Shown here: one piece after another, positions 6,599 through 15,900 of the stretch
Position numbering within the stretch: the stretch's first letter is position 1
Layout of the letters: each line of letters starts with the position of its first letter
Assembly: GCF_036013975.1 (NCBI RefSeq)
Contig: NZ_CP107904.1
Location: forward strand, 6,791,001 to 6,855,000
Source of the DNA: Kitasatospora sp. NBC_00458
GTDB taxonomy: Bacteria; Actinomycetota; Actinomycetes; Streptomycetales; Streptomycetaceae
Reading direction: 5' to 3'
DNA: 64,000 nucleotides
Position numbers and translations under genes: made by a program
Notes under the pieces: model-generated
Databases searched by the model: none
Told to the model about the DNA's origin: nothing
What the model saw: only the letters and a program-made list of their open reading frames with translations

Positions 6599-7960
6599 AT
6601 GAGTTCCATGGTTGAAGCGGTCCTCGCGGGGGCTTCGCCCGCCGAGCTGGAGCGTGCCGAGCTGCCGCGGGAGTACACCGCGGCCTACCTCCGCGTCGAG
6701 GACGTGGACATGTTCCGGGGCGTCGCCGACAAGGACGTGCGGAAGTCGCTGCGCGTCGGCCCCGTCGCGATGCCCGAACTGGCCCCCGACGAGGTCGTCG
6801 TCGCGGTGATGGCCAGCGCGCTGAACTACAACACCGTGTGGTCGGCGATGTTCTCGCCGCTGCCGACCTTCCAGTTCCTCAAGCAGTACGCGCGGCAGGG
6901 CGGGTGGGCGGCCCGGCACGACCTGCCCTACCAGGTGGTCGGCTCGGACGGCTCCGGTGTGATCGTACGGGTCGGCTCCGGGGTCAGGCGCTGGAGCGTG
7001 GGTGACCACGTGGTGCTGAATCCGGTCCACGTGGACGACCAGGAGCCCGCCGTCCACGCCGACGGGATGATCGGGACGGAGATGCGGGCCTGGGGCTTCG
7101 AGACCAACTTCGGCGGCCTCGCCCAGTTCACGGTGGTGCGGGCCAGCCAGCTGCTCGCCAAGCCCGCCCATCTCACCTGGGAGGAGGCCGCGTCCAACCT
7201 CCTGTGCGCCGGCACCGCCTACCGCATGCTGATCAGCGACCGGGGCGCCCGGATCAAGCAGGGCGACGTCGTGCTGATCTGGGGGGCGGCCGGCGGGCTC
7301 GGCGGCTACGCGATCCAGTTCGTGAAGAACGCCGGCGGGATCGCGGTGGGCGTCGTCGGATCGGAGGGCAAGGCGGACGCCGCCCGCGCGCTGGGCTGCG
7401 ACGTGGTGGTCAACCGCGAGGAGATCGGTCTCACCAACGGCGTCGACCCCGGTCCCGAGGAGGTGATCGCCATCGGCAAGCGACTCGGCGGGATCATCCG
7501 CAGGGAGGTCGGCGAGGACCCGCACGTCGTGTTCGAGCACGTGGGGCAGGCGACCTTCGGCATCTCCGTCTTCGTGGTCCGCCGTGGCGGCTCCGTGGTG
7601 ACCTGCGGCTCCAGCACGGGCTACCAGCACCAGTTCGACAACCGCTACCTCTGGATGAAGCTGAAGCGGGTGATCGGCAGTCACGCCGCCAACTACCAGG
7701 AGATGTGGGAGACCAACCGGCTGATCGGGATGGGAAGGATCATGCCGATGCTGTCCACCGTCTACCCGCTCAGCGAGGTGGCCGAGGCGACCCGCCTCGT
7801 CCAGACCAACCGGCACCTGGGCAAGGTGGGCGTGCTCTGCCTGGCTCCCGAGGCCGGACTCGGCGTGACCGACCCCGGGCTGAGGCAGCGGATCGGGGCC
7901 GACCGCGTCTCCCCGCTTCGTCCGTTCGCGGCCGGCGGCCCCGGCGCACTCGCGGGTTGA
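6599..7960 (+). CDS. ccr: Crotonyl-CoA carboxylase/reductase
   Basis: This 453-residue protein starts at the ATG at 6599, preceded by GAAAGGG. It is a medium-chain dehydrogenase/reductase with the nucleotide-binding stretch GAAGGLGG. The four residues that hold CO2 in the Kitasatospora setae enzyme (Asn81, Phe170, Glu171, His365) are all present here, three positions earlier: Asn78 in LNYNTVW, Phe167-Glu168 in GFETN, and His362 in SHAANYQ. The protein should therefore carboxylate, not merely reduce. The reaction converts crotonyl-CoA plus CO2 and NADPH to ethylmalonyl-CoA, a PKS extender. The next gene makes the crotonyl-CoA precursor. An open frame upstream to 6545 adds 18 untypical residues and was not used. 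Confidence 0.97.
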   Translation: MSSMVEAVLAGASPAELERAELPREYTAAYLRVEDVDMFRGVADKDVRKSLRVGPVAMPELAPDEVVVAVMASALNYNTVWSAMFSPLPTFQFLKQYARQGGWAARHDLPYQVVGSDGSGVIVRVGSGVRRWSVGDHVVLNPVHVDDQEPAVHADGMIGTEMRAWGFETNFGGLAQFTVVRASQLLAKPAHLTWEEAASNLLCAGTAYRMLISDRGARIKQGDVVLIWGAAGGLGGYAIQFVKNAGGIAVGVVGSEGKADAARALGCDVVVNREEIGLTNGVDPGPEEVIAIGKRLGGIIRREVGEDPHVVFEHVGQATFGISVFVVRRGGSVVTCGSSTGYQHQFDNRYLWMKLKRVIGSHAANYQEMWETNRLIGMGRIMPMLSTVYPLSEVAEATRLVQTNRHLGKVGVLCLAPEAGLGVTDPGLRQRIGADRVSPLRPFAAGGPGALAG

Positions 7961-7967
7961 GTGACGG

Positions 7968-8879
7968 ATGAACGCTCAAGGTGCCACGCGGACCGGTCCG
8001 GGGCCCGATGAGTGGGCCGCCGACGAGATCACCAGGGTCGGCGTCGTCGGCTGCGGCACGATGGGTGCCGGATTCGCGGAGACCTGTGCCCTGGCCGGCC
8101 TCGACGTCCTGGTGGCCGTGCCCGGCGAGGACTCCGCGGCCCGCGGCAGGGCCAGGCTGGTGCGTTCCCTCGACCACGGCGTCCGCAAGGGAAGGGTCGC
8201 CGAATCCGAGCGGGAGGAGGTCCTCTCGCGGGTCGCGTTCACCATCGACCTGGCAGGACTGGGCGACCGCCAGCTGGTCCTGGAGGCCGTGCCCGAACGG
8301 GAGGAGGCCAAGCGGGAGGTCTTCGGCGTGCTCGGCAAGGTCGTCGGGGACCCGTCGGCGATCCTCGCCTCGACCACGTCGTCGATCCCGATCGTGAACC
8401 TCGCCCGGGGGACCGACCGCGCCTCACAGGTGGTCGGGGTGCACTTCTTCAATCCCGTCACGGTACTTCCGCTGGTCGAACTGACCGGCTCCCTGCTGAC
8501 GGCGGGATCGGTCCTCGACCGGGCCGAGGTGTTCGTCTCCGGCGTGCTCGGCAAGCGCGTCATCCGGTCCGCGGACCGGGCCGGGTTCGTGGTCAACGCC
8601 CTCCTCGTCCCGTACCTCCTCGCGGCGGTCCGGATGGTCGAGTCCGGGTTCGCCGACGCCGAGGACATCGACGCCGGGATGACCCTGGGGTGCGCCCATC
8701 CGATGGGGCCGCTGGCCCTCGCCGATCACGTCGGCCTGGACACGCTGGCCGCCGTCGGCCAGGCGATGTACGAGGAGTTCCACGAGCCCCTCTACGCGCC
8801 CCCGCCGCTGCTCTCCCGCATGGTCGCGGGCGGACTGCTGGGCCGGAAGACCGGCCAGGGCTTCTACCGCCACGGGTGA
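7968..8879 (+). CDS. 3-hydroxybutyryl-CoA dehydrogenase
   Basis: This 303-residue, two-domain protein has a Rossmann motif GVVGCGTMGAG (about residues 24-34), a catalytic His in VHFFNPV, and the C-terminal RKTGQGFYRH tail. It interconverts acetoacetyl-CoA and 3-hydroxybutyryl-CoA. After dehydration this gives crotonyl-CoA, the substrate of the carboxylase/reductase seven bases upstream, with which it must share a transcript. Neither a thiolase nor an enoyl-CoA hydratase is in the window, so those steps would come from elsewhere. It is a complete paralogue of the partial FkbK-like gene at the left edge; pairing with ccr argues for ethylmalonyl rather than methoxymalonyl supply. An extra N-terminal stretch of about 20 residues precedes the Rossmann fold. 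Confidence 0.92.
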   Translation: MNAQGATRTGPGPDEWAADEITRVGVVGCGTMGAGFAETCALAGLDVLVAVPGEDSAARGRARLVRSLDHGVRKGRVAESEREEVLSRVAFTIDLAGLGDRQLVLEAVPEREEAKREVFGVLGKVVGDPSAILASTTSSIPIVNLARGTDRASQVVGVHFFNPVTVLPLVELTGSLLTAGSVLDRAEVFVSGVLGKRVIRSADRAGFVVNALLVPYLLAAVRMVESGFADAEDIDAGMTLGCAHPMGPLALADHVGLDTLAAVGQAMYEEFHEPLYAPPPLLSRMVAGGLLGRKTGQGFYRHG

Positions 8880-9180
8880 CGGCGCCGAGCCGTCCGCCCT
8901 CGGGGACCTGCGCGTGGCGCACGACGGACCACGGGACCTTCGAGGGCGTCCGCCCGCGTGAGCGGCGGACGCGGCCCGGGCCGGCCCCCGGCACCGCGCA
9001 GCCCCTACCCCGGGGCCCCTGACCCGGGTACGGGTCCCGGCTTGCCCCTAACGTCGCCGGCGTTCCTTGCCGGTGCCGCGAACCCGTGGCTACGTTCGTC
9101 GAAAGTCCAGGCTGATCAGGCCTGTTGAGAGATTCGCCCGGCACACCGCCACCCCCCTCACCTACCACTGGAGCCGATCG
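8880..9180 (+). promoter_or_regulatory. Non-coding region with a putative promoter for the beta-barrel protein gene
   Basis: This 301-base gap holds the hairpin described separately and no credible gene. CCCCT elements at 9002-9006, 9016-9020 and 9045-9049 are AGGGG on the minus strand. TTGCCG (9067-9072) and TACGTT (9091-9096), 18 bases apart, form a plausible sigma-70-type promoter about 85 bases before the start codon. GGAG at 9170-9173 is the ribosome binding site. The first PKS gene may also be read from here, because only 142 bases separate the two genes and I see no terminator between them. Confidence 0.4.
8944..8976 (+). terminator. Hairpin terminator after the ccr-HBDH unit
   Basis: Bases 8946-8954 pair perfectly with 8964-8972 around a 9-base loop, and two further G-C pairs can form after a 2-base bulge. 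It starts about 65 bases after the dehydrogenase stop codon. It is a rho-independent-type stem without a T-run, as is common in actinomycetes. Confidence 0.55.
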
Positions 9181-9675
9181 ATGAGCACGCAGGAGACCGA
9201 GCCGACCGCAGCCCAGGAGTTCGCCGTGCCGGTCTCGGACCGGATGAGCGACCTGGACTTCCTGCTCGGCGAGTTCCGTGTCGAGTACACCAACCTCGTC
9301 GCCGACCCGCCGGCCACCGGTACGGCGGCCTGGACGACGCGGTCGGTCTACAACGGCCACGTCTACGAACTGCTGCAGAGCGTTCCCGAGCACGGCATCG
9401 AGGGCCGTTGGATCTTCGGCTGGAGCGCCTCGACCTCGTCCTTCTACGGCCTGTACCACGACAACTGGGGCAACCACTCCACCCCTTCCGCCAAGGGGTG
9501 GGACGAGGACGGACGCATCCGCTTCGTCGGTGACTGCTTCGGCTTCGGTCAGCAGTTCGTCACCAAGGAGGAGTTCGAGGTCGTCGACGAGGACCACTTC
9601 GTCAAGCGGAGCTTCGCCCAGCAGGGCGACGTCTGGGTGCCGTCGGACGTGATCCACGCCTACCGGGTCAAGTGA
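9181..9675 (+). CDS. Small beta-barrel-type protein, candidate spiroketal cyclase (OssO/OlmO-like)
   Basis: This 164-residue cytoplasmic protein begins at the ATG at 9181 with GGAG eight bases upstream; a longer open frame from 9067 lacks family-like sequence. SDLDFLLGEFRVEY near residue 25 resembles the LDFLxGxW start of DUF1579/lipocalin-like barrels. Alternating hydrophobic and aromatic residues (YELLQS, RWIFGWS, SSFYGLYHDNWG, IRFVGDCFGF, HFVKRSF) suggest many antiparallel strands. No catalytic motif or cofactor site is visible. It sits directly before the PKS whose product is predicted here to need spiroketalisation. OssO and OlmO, the spiroacetal cyclases of ossamycin and oligomycin, are small 10-stranded beta-barrels, so this is the natural candidate. 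That assignment is inference from size, apparent fold and position; I could not compare sequences. An unrelated DUF1579-like protein remains possible. Confidence 0.55.
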   Translation: MSTQETEPTAAQEFAVPVSDRMSDLDFLLGEFRVEYTNLVADPPATGTAAWTTRSVYNGHVYELLQSVPEHGIEGRWIFGWSASTSSFYGLYHDNWGNHSTPSAKGWDEDGRIRFVGDCFGFGQQFVTKEEFEVVDEDHFVKRSFAQQGDVWVPSDVIHAYRVK

Positions 9676-9817
9676 CCGCCGCACTCTCCGGAACGCATCA
9701 CCGAGCCAGAACGGGCACGGCCACGGCCGGCCCTCCGACGGGCCGCTCCTGACCGGTCGGACTCCACCCCGCCGCGGGCGGGTCGCCGCCGCACCCTGGA
9801 TGAGCAAAGGAAAGCAC

Positions 9818-12800
9818 ATGACGATTGGGTCCGAAGTCCGCGCGGCAGCAGTCCAGCCCGCGGCCGCCGAGCCGATCGCCGTGGTCGGCATGGCCTGCCG
9901 GCTTCCGGGGGCGGCGGACGTCCGTGAGTTCGCCGCACTGCTCACCGGCGGCGTCGACGCCGTCACCGACGTGCCGGAGGAGCGCCGCTCGGGACTCCCC
10001 GCCGGCGGTCCCTCCGCGGGCACCCCCGCCCGCGGGGGGTTCCTCGACGGAGTGGACCGCTTCGACGCGGCCTTCTTCGGAATCTCGCCGCGTGAGGCCG
10101 CGGCGATGGACCCGCAGCAGCGCCTGGTGCTCGAACTGGCCTGGGAGTCCTTCGAGGACGCGGGGATGCCCCCGGGCCGCTTCCGCGCGCGCCGGGTCGG
10201 CGTCTTCGTCGGGGCCATCGCCGACGACTACGCCGCCCTGGTCCACGCCAGGGGAGAGGGAGCCTTCACCCCTCACACCGCCACCGGGCTCCAGCGCGGC
10301 ATCATCGCCAACCGGGTCTCCTACGCGCTCGGCCTGCGGGGCCCGAGCCTCACCGTGGACTCCGGCCAGTCGTCGTCGCTGGTCGCCGTGCACCTCGCGG
10401 CCGAGAGCCTGCGCCGCGGAGAGTGTGAAGTGGCGCTCGCCGGCGGTGTGCACCTCAATCTCGCTCCCGAGGGCAACCTCGCCATCTCGAAGCTCGGCGC
10501 CCTCTCCCCCGACGGCCGTTGCTTCACGTTCGATGCCCGGGCCAACGGCTTCGTTCGGGGAGAGGGCGGCGCCGTCATCGTGCTGAAGCCGCTGTCCGCG
10601 GCCCTGGCCGACGGCGACACCGTGTACTGCCTCCTGGCCGGGAGCGCGGTCAACAACGACGGTGGCGGCGCCAACCTGACGGCCCCCGAGCAGCGGGCCC
10701 AGGAGGAGGTCCTGCGGCTCGCCTACGAACGGGCCGGCATAGCACCGTCCGACGTCGCCTACGTCGAACTGCACGGCACCGGCACGCCCTTGGGCGATCC
10801 GATCGAGGCCGCGGCGCTGGGTGCCGTGCTCGGCCGGGCCCGCCGGACCGGGTCACCGCTGCCGGTCGGCTCGGTCAAGACCAACATCGGGCACCTGGAG
10901 GGTGCCGCCGGCATCGCGGGCCTGGTGAAGACGGCCCTGTGCCTGCGTAGCGGCGTGCTGGTGCCGAGCCTCAACTTCGAGACCCCGAACCCGGCCGCCT
11001 CGCTGGAGGAGGCGAACCTGCGGGTGCAGGTGGGGCTCGAACCGATGGGCGGGTCCGGCACGCGGAGTGCCGCGGGCGTCAGCTCGTTCGGGATGGGCGG
11101 CACCAACTGCCATGTGGTCCTGTCCAGGTGGGTGCCGGACCGGGAGACGGAGGGCCTTCGGGGCGATGGCGGCGCCGGCGGTGCCTCGCCGGTCCTCGAT
11201 GCGTCTCCGACGCCCTGGTTGCTGTCCGCCCGGAGCGAGGCTGCCCTGCGCGGGCAGGCCGCGCGACTGGCCGAATCGATCGACGCGGGCACGCTGAACC
11301 GTGGGGCCGTCGCCGGGTCGGCCGATGTGGCGTGGTCGCTCGCCGTGTCGCGGGCGGCGTTCGAGCATCGGGCGGTGGTGTTGGGGGGTGGTGTGGAGGA
11401 GTTGGTGGAGGGTGTGCGGGTGGTGGCGGCGGGTGGTGGTGGTGCGGGTGTGGTGCGGGGTGTGGTGGGTGGGGGTTCGCGGGTGGTGTTGGTGTTTCCG
11501 GGGCAGGGGTCGCAGTGGGTGGGGATGGGGCGGGAGTTGTGGGGTTCGTCGGTGGTGTTCGGGGAGTCGATGGCGGCGTGTGAGCGCGCTCTGGCGCCGT
11601 TCGTGGACTGGTCGTTGCGGGATGTGGTCGAGGCGGGTGAGGGGGATCCGCGGTGGGGGCGGGTGGATGTGGTGCAGCCGGTGTTGTGGGCGGTGATGGT
11701 GTCGTTGGCGGCGTTGTGGCGGTCGTCGGGTGTGGTGCCGGCGGCGGTGGTGGGGCATTCGCAGGGTGAGGTGGCGGCTGCGGTGGTGGCGGGCGGGTTG
11801 TCGTTGGAGGACGGTGCGCGGGTGGTGGCGGTGCGTTCGCGTCTGGTGGCGGCACGGCTGTCGGGGCTGGGCGGGATGGTGTCGGTGTCCGCACCGCTCG
11901 CGGTGGTCGAGGGCCTGCTCGCGGCGTTCGGCGGCGAGGTGTCGGTCGCGGCGGTCAACGGCCCGTCCTCGGTGGTCGTCTCCGGCGGGACCGCAGGGCT
12001 GGAGGCACTCCTCGCCGACTGCGAGGCGAACGGCGTACGGGCGCGGCGGATCGCGGTGGACTACGCCTCGCACTCCGCACAGGTCGAGGCGCTGGAGGCC
12101 GAGCTGCTGGAGGCCTTGGCACCGGTACGCCCGGTGTCGTCGTCGGTGGCGTTCTACTCGACGGTCACCGGGGAGGGCATCGACACGGCGGTGATGGACG
12201 CCGGCTACTGGTACCGCAACCTGCGTCAGACCGTCCGCTTCGAGTCGGTGGTGCGGGGGTTGGTGGAGCAGGGGTACGGCGTCTTCGCGGAGATGAGTCC
12301 TCATCCGGTGCTGACCGTCGCCGTCCAGGAGTGCGCCGACGAGACCGGGCGGGACGTCGCGGCCCTCTGCTCGCTACGGCGCGGCGAGGGCGGCCCGGCG
12401 CGCTTCCTGACGTCCCTGGCCGAGGCCCACGTTCGCGGAGTCGAGATCGATTGGGCGCTGGTGCTCGGCGGCCGGAACGCGCGCCGGATCGACCTCCCCA
12501 CCTACGCGTTCCAGCGTCGCAGCCACTGGCTGGCACCCGCGACCCGGTCGGCGGGGACCGGGCCCGTGGCCGGGCCGGCGACGGCCGACGACCCCGCGGA
12601 AGCCGCCGAGCCGGAAGCGGCCGCCGACGCGTTCGCGCTGCTGCGCCGAAGCCTGCTCGACCAGCCGACCGCCGAACAACGGCGGACGTGTCTCGACCTG
12701 GTCTGCGCCGAGGCCGCGTCGGTGCTCGGGTACCGGCGAGCGGCCGACATCGCGCCCGCACTGACCTTCCGTGATCTGGGCTTCGACTCGACCACCGCGG

Positions 12801-12935
12801 TGGAACTGCGCAACAGGGTCGGCGCGGTGCTCGGCCGCAAGCTCCCCAGCACCCTCCTCTTCGACCACCCCAGCCCGACCGCGGTCGCCGACCATCTGCG
12901 GGACCTGCTGCTGGGTGCGGAGGAGCACCGGCCGG
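9818..12935 (+). other. Loading module: KSQ-AT(methylmalonyl)-ACP
   Basis: The KS active-site cysteine is replaced by glutamine (VDSGQSSSL, Gln184, codon 10367-10369), while both catalytic histidines (ELHGTGT, NIGHLEG) remain. This is the KSQ signature of a decarboxylating loading domain. The AT has GHSQGE and a YASH motif near 12063, the methylmalonyl pattern, so the starter should be propionyl-ACP. The ACP serine is at 12788-12790 in GFDSTTAVEL. Confidence 0.93.
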
Positions 12936-15900
12936 TGCCGATCGCGGCGGCGGCCGACGGAGACCCGATCGTGATCGTCGCGATGGGCTGCCGCCTGCCC
13001 GGCGGTGTCACCACGCCCGAGCAGTTGTGGCAGCTGCTGGTGGAGGAGGGCGACGCGATCTCCGGATTCCCCGGCGACCGCGGATGGGACCTGGAGGATC
13101 TCGCCCGCCCTGTCGGCGAGGACGGCACGTCGATCCCGCAGTCCGGTGGATTCCTCTACGACGCGGCGGAGTTCGACGCGTCGTTCTTCGGGATCTCGCC
13201 GCGTGAGGCGGCCGCGATGGATCCGCAGCAGCGGTTGCTGCTGGAGTCGTCGTGGGAGGCGATCGAGCGGGCCGGCGTCGACCCGACCTCGCTGAGGGGC
13301 GAGCAGGTCGGCGTGTTCGTCGGCGCCATGGCACAGGAGTACGGCCCGCAGCTCTACCAGCGCTCCGATGAGGCACAGGGGTATCTGCTGACGGGCAAGT
13401 CGTCCAGTGTCGCGTCGGGGCGGTTGTCGTACGCGCTGGGGTTGGAGGGTCCGGCGGTGACGGTGGACACGGCGTGTTCGTCGTCGCTGGTGGCGCTGCA
13501 CCTGGCGGCCCAGTCGTTGCGGGCGGGTGAGTGCTCGTTGGCGTTGGCGGCGGGTGTGACGGTGATGTCGTCGCCGGGGATCTTCGTGGAGTTCAGTCGG
13601 CAGAACGGGTTGGCGCCGGACGGTCGGTGCAAGGCGTTCGCCGCGGGGGCGGATGGTACGGGGTGGGCCGAGGGTGTCGGTGTGGTGGTGTTGGAGCGGT
13701 TGTCGGATGCGCGACGCAAGGGGCATCCGGTGTTGGCGGTGGTGCGGGGCAGTGCGGTGAATCAGGACGGTGCGTCGAACGGTCTGACGGCGCCGAACGG
13801 TCCGTCGCAGCAGCGGGTGATCCGGCAGGCGTTGGCGAGTGCGGGGTTGTCGTCGTCCGAGGTGGACGTGGTGGAGGCGCACGGGACGGGGACGACGCTG
13901 GGTGACCCGATCGAGGCGCAGGCGCTGCTGGCCGCCTACGGCCAGGGCCGCTCCGCTGGACGGCCTTTGTGGTTGGGGTCGTTGAAGTCGAACGTGGGTC
14001 ACACGCAGGCGGCGGCCGGCGTGGCCGGTGTGATCAAGATGGTGTTGGCGATGCGGCAGGGGGTCCTGCCGAGGACGTTGCACGTGGACGAGCCCTCGCC
14101 GTTCGTGGACTGGTCGGCGGGCGCGGTGGAGCTGCTGACGGAGGCCCGGGAGTGGCCGGAGACGGGTGCCCCGCGCCGGGCCGGCGTCTCGTCGTTCGGT
14201 ATCAGCGGGACCAACGCGCACATGATCCTGGAGCAGGCTCCGGTGGATGAGCCTCTGCCGGTTGAGGAGTCGGATGACGGCGGGGCGTTGCGGGTTGTTG
14301 CCCCGTTCGCGTCGGTCAGTCCGCCGTGGGTGATCTCGGGTGAGACCGAGGCGGCGTTGCGGGCGCAGGCGGGGCGGTTGGTGGAGGCGTTGGCGGGGTC
14401 GGATGTCCGGCCGGTGGATGTGGCGTTCTCGCTGGTGTCCTCGCGTGCGGCGCTGGGGTATCGGGCGGTGGTGTTGGGGGGTGGTGTGGAGGAGTTGGTG
14501 GAGGGTGTGCGGGTGGTGGCGGCCGGTGGTGGTGGTGCGGGTGTGGTGCGGGGTGTGGTGGAGGGGGGTTCGCGGGTGGTGTTGGTGTTTCCGGGTCAGG
14601 GGTCGCAGTGGGTGGGGATGGGGCGGGAGTTGTGGGGTTCGTCGGTGGTGTTCGGCGAGTCGATGGCGGCGTGTGAGGGTGCTCTGGCGCCTTTTGTGGA
14701 CTGGTCGTTGCGGGATGTGGTCGAGGCGGGTGAGGGGGATCCGCGGTGGGGGCGGGTGGATGTGGTGCAGCCGGTGTTGTGGGCGGTGATGGTGTCGTTG
14801 GCGGCGTTGTGGCGGTCTTTGGGTGTGGTGCCGGCGGCGGTGGTGGGGCATTCGCAGGGTGAGGTGGCGGCTGCGGTGGTGGCGGGCGGGTTGTCGTTGG
14901 AGGACGGTGCGCGGGTGGTGGCGGTGCGTTCGCGTCTGGTGGCGGCACGGCTGTCGGGGCTGGGCGGGATGGTGTCGGTGTCGGCGCCGCTCGCGGTGGT
15001 CGAGGGGTTGTTGGCGGGGGCCGGCGGTGAGGTGTCGGTCGCGGCGGTCAACGGCCCGTCCTCGGTGGTCGTCTCCGGCGGGACGGCAGGGCTGGAGGCA
15101 CTCCTCGCCGACTGCGAAACAAACGGTGTGCGGGCACGGCGGATCGCGGTGGACTACGCCTCGCACTCGGCGCAGGTCGAGGCGCTGGAGGCCGAGCTGT
15201 TGGAGGCGTTGGCGCCGGTGCGGCCGGTGTCGTCGTCGGTGGCGTTCTACTCGACGGTGACCGGGGAGGGCATCGACACGGCGGTGATGGACGCCGGTTA
15301 CTGGTATCGCAACCTGCGCGAGACGGTTCGGTTCGAGTCGGTGGTGCGGGGGTTGGTGGAGCAGGGGTACGGCGTCTTCGCGGAGATGAGTCCTCATCCG
15401 GTGCTGACCGTCGCCGTCCAGGAGACGGCTGAGCGGTCGGACGGCGAGGTGGCGACGCTGGGTTCGTTGCGGCGGGGTGAGGGCGGAGTCGAGCGGTTCC
15501 TGACCTCCCTCGCGGAGGCCTATGTCCGCGGCGTCACCGTCGACTGGTCGCGGCTCTTCGTGGGTCTCGATGTGAGTCGGGTGGATCTGCCGACGTATGC
15601 GTTCCAGCGGGAGCGGTTCTGGTTGGAGACGTCGGGGCTCGGTGGTGTCGGCGCTGACGTCGGTGGTGGGGAGGGTGATGGTGGGTTCTGGGATGTGGTG
15701 GGGCGGGGTGATGTGGGTGAGTTGGCGGGGTTGTTGGGTGTGGGTGGTGGTGGGGTTGATCTGGGGTCGTTGGGTGCGGTGATGCCGGTGTTGTCGTCGT
15801 GGCGGGAGCGTTCGCGGGAGTCGGCGGTGGTGGATGGTTGGCGGTATCGGGTGGTGTGGCGTCCGGTGTCGGCGGGTGCGGGTGCGGTTGGTGGGTCGGG

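Noticed and set aside
9067..9180. N-terminal extension of the small beta-barrel protein
   Set aside because: It is Arg-rich with no resemblance to a signal peptide or domain, and the ATG at 9181 has a proper ribosome binding site.
10361..10378. First KS as a damaged ketosynthase
   Set aside because: Cys to Gln with conserved histidines is the well-known KSQ decarboxylase of loading modules.
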